Below, one piece after another: positions 62,528 to 64,000 of a stretch of 64,000 nt of DNA. The translations under genes were made by a program, and so were the position numbers. This stretch comes from Trinickia acidisoli (lineage in GTDB: Bacteria > Pseudomonadota > Gammaproteobacteria > Burkholderiales > Burkholderiaceae), in the NCBI RefSeq assembly GCF_017315725.1, contig NZ_JAFLRG010000001.1, positions 2,852,001 through 2,916,000 of the forward strand, given 5' to 3'. Position 1 is the stretch's first letter. The number at the start of each line of letters is the position of its first letter. Under the pieces are notes generated by a model. That model was not told the origin of the DNA and searched no databases. It saw only the letters and a list, made by a program, of their open reading frames with translations.

Positions 62528-64000
<1,473 letters not shown>

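Overview
The window is a GC-rich chromosomal segment from a Burkholderiaceae bacterium (Burkholderia sensu lato). Three things point there: the gene families, the many overlapping start and stop codons, and an rRNA operon ordered 16S, tRNA-Ile, tRNA-Ala, 23S, 5S. The genus cannot be fixed from this sequence alone, because no database comparison was possible.

Layout. 1-3330: the 3' end of an unidentified gene, then the tight minus-strand cluster rluC, HAD phosphatase, Rieske protein, sppA. 4055-7177: rne (RNase E). 7367-10526: molybdenum cofactor genes moaA, mobA, moeA; a further Moco gene, mog, lies at 48357. 10597-17541: a small membrane protein, a GNAT enzyme, rmuC, a 2-hydroxyacid dehydrogenase, an antiporter-like membrane protein, an orphan LutC-type protein and pncB. 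17786-21340: fdxA, two identical tRNA-Asn genes, a CreA-like protein, an AraC regulator and azlCD. 21611-31209: an unrecognised protein, an S4-domain protein, a MATE transporter, a phospholipase-D-type lipoprotein, fumC, a thioesterase, a GlxA-type regulator, an MFS transporter and a 45-residue lipoprotein. 31375-35653: an ArsR-type regulator, a FecR/DUF6600-type exported protein with a 33-bp tandem repeat, and thyA.

The most unusual part is 35776-45447, between thyA and folA. Seven consecutive plus-strand genes encode exported or surface proteins, and two paralogous sigma-54 activators of the VpsR type flank them. The gene order and protein types match the functional-amyloid (Fap) operon of Pseudomonas: repeat-bearing small and large fibre subunits, a C39-like cysteine peptidase, another repeat-bearing secreted protein, and an outer-membrane beta-barrel with an N-terminal coiled coil. 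A near-consensus sigma-54 promoter sits 28 bp before the first gene. Two tandem hairpins lie about 85-150 bp upstream of the predicted start of transcription, and a strong hairpin separates the major fibre gene from the peptidase gene. I infer a sigma-54-controlled, probably biofilm-linked amyloid system with two extra small exported proteins of unknown role.

45586-58304 returns to housekeeping genes: folA, pmbA, darP, mog, orn, an M48 protease, rsgA, a DUF2007-type protein, a CobD/CbiB-like protein, a NUDIX CoA pyrophosphatase, the rpsP-rimM-trmD-rplS operon, a TM2 protein and a PA0069-type radical SAM protein with a LexA box just upstream. The window ends in an rRNA operon on the minus strand whose 16S 5' end lies outside the window.
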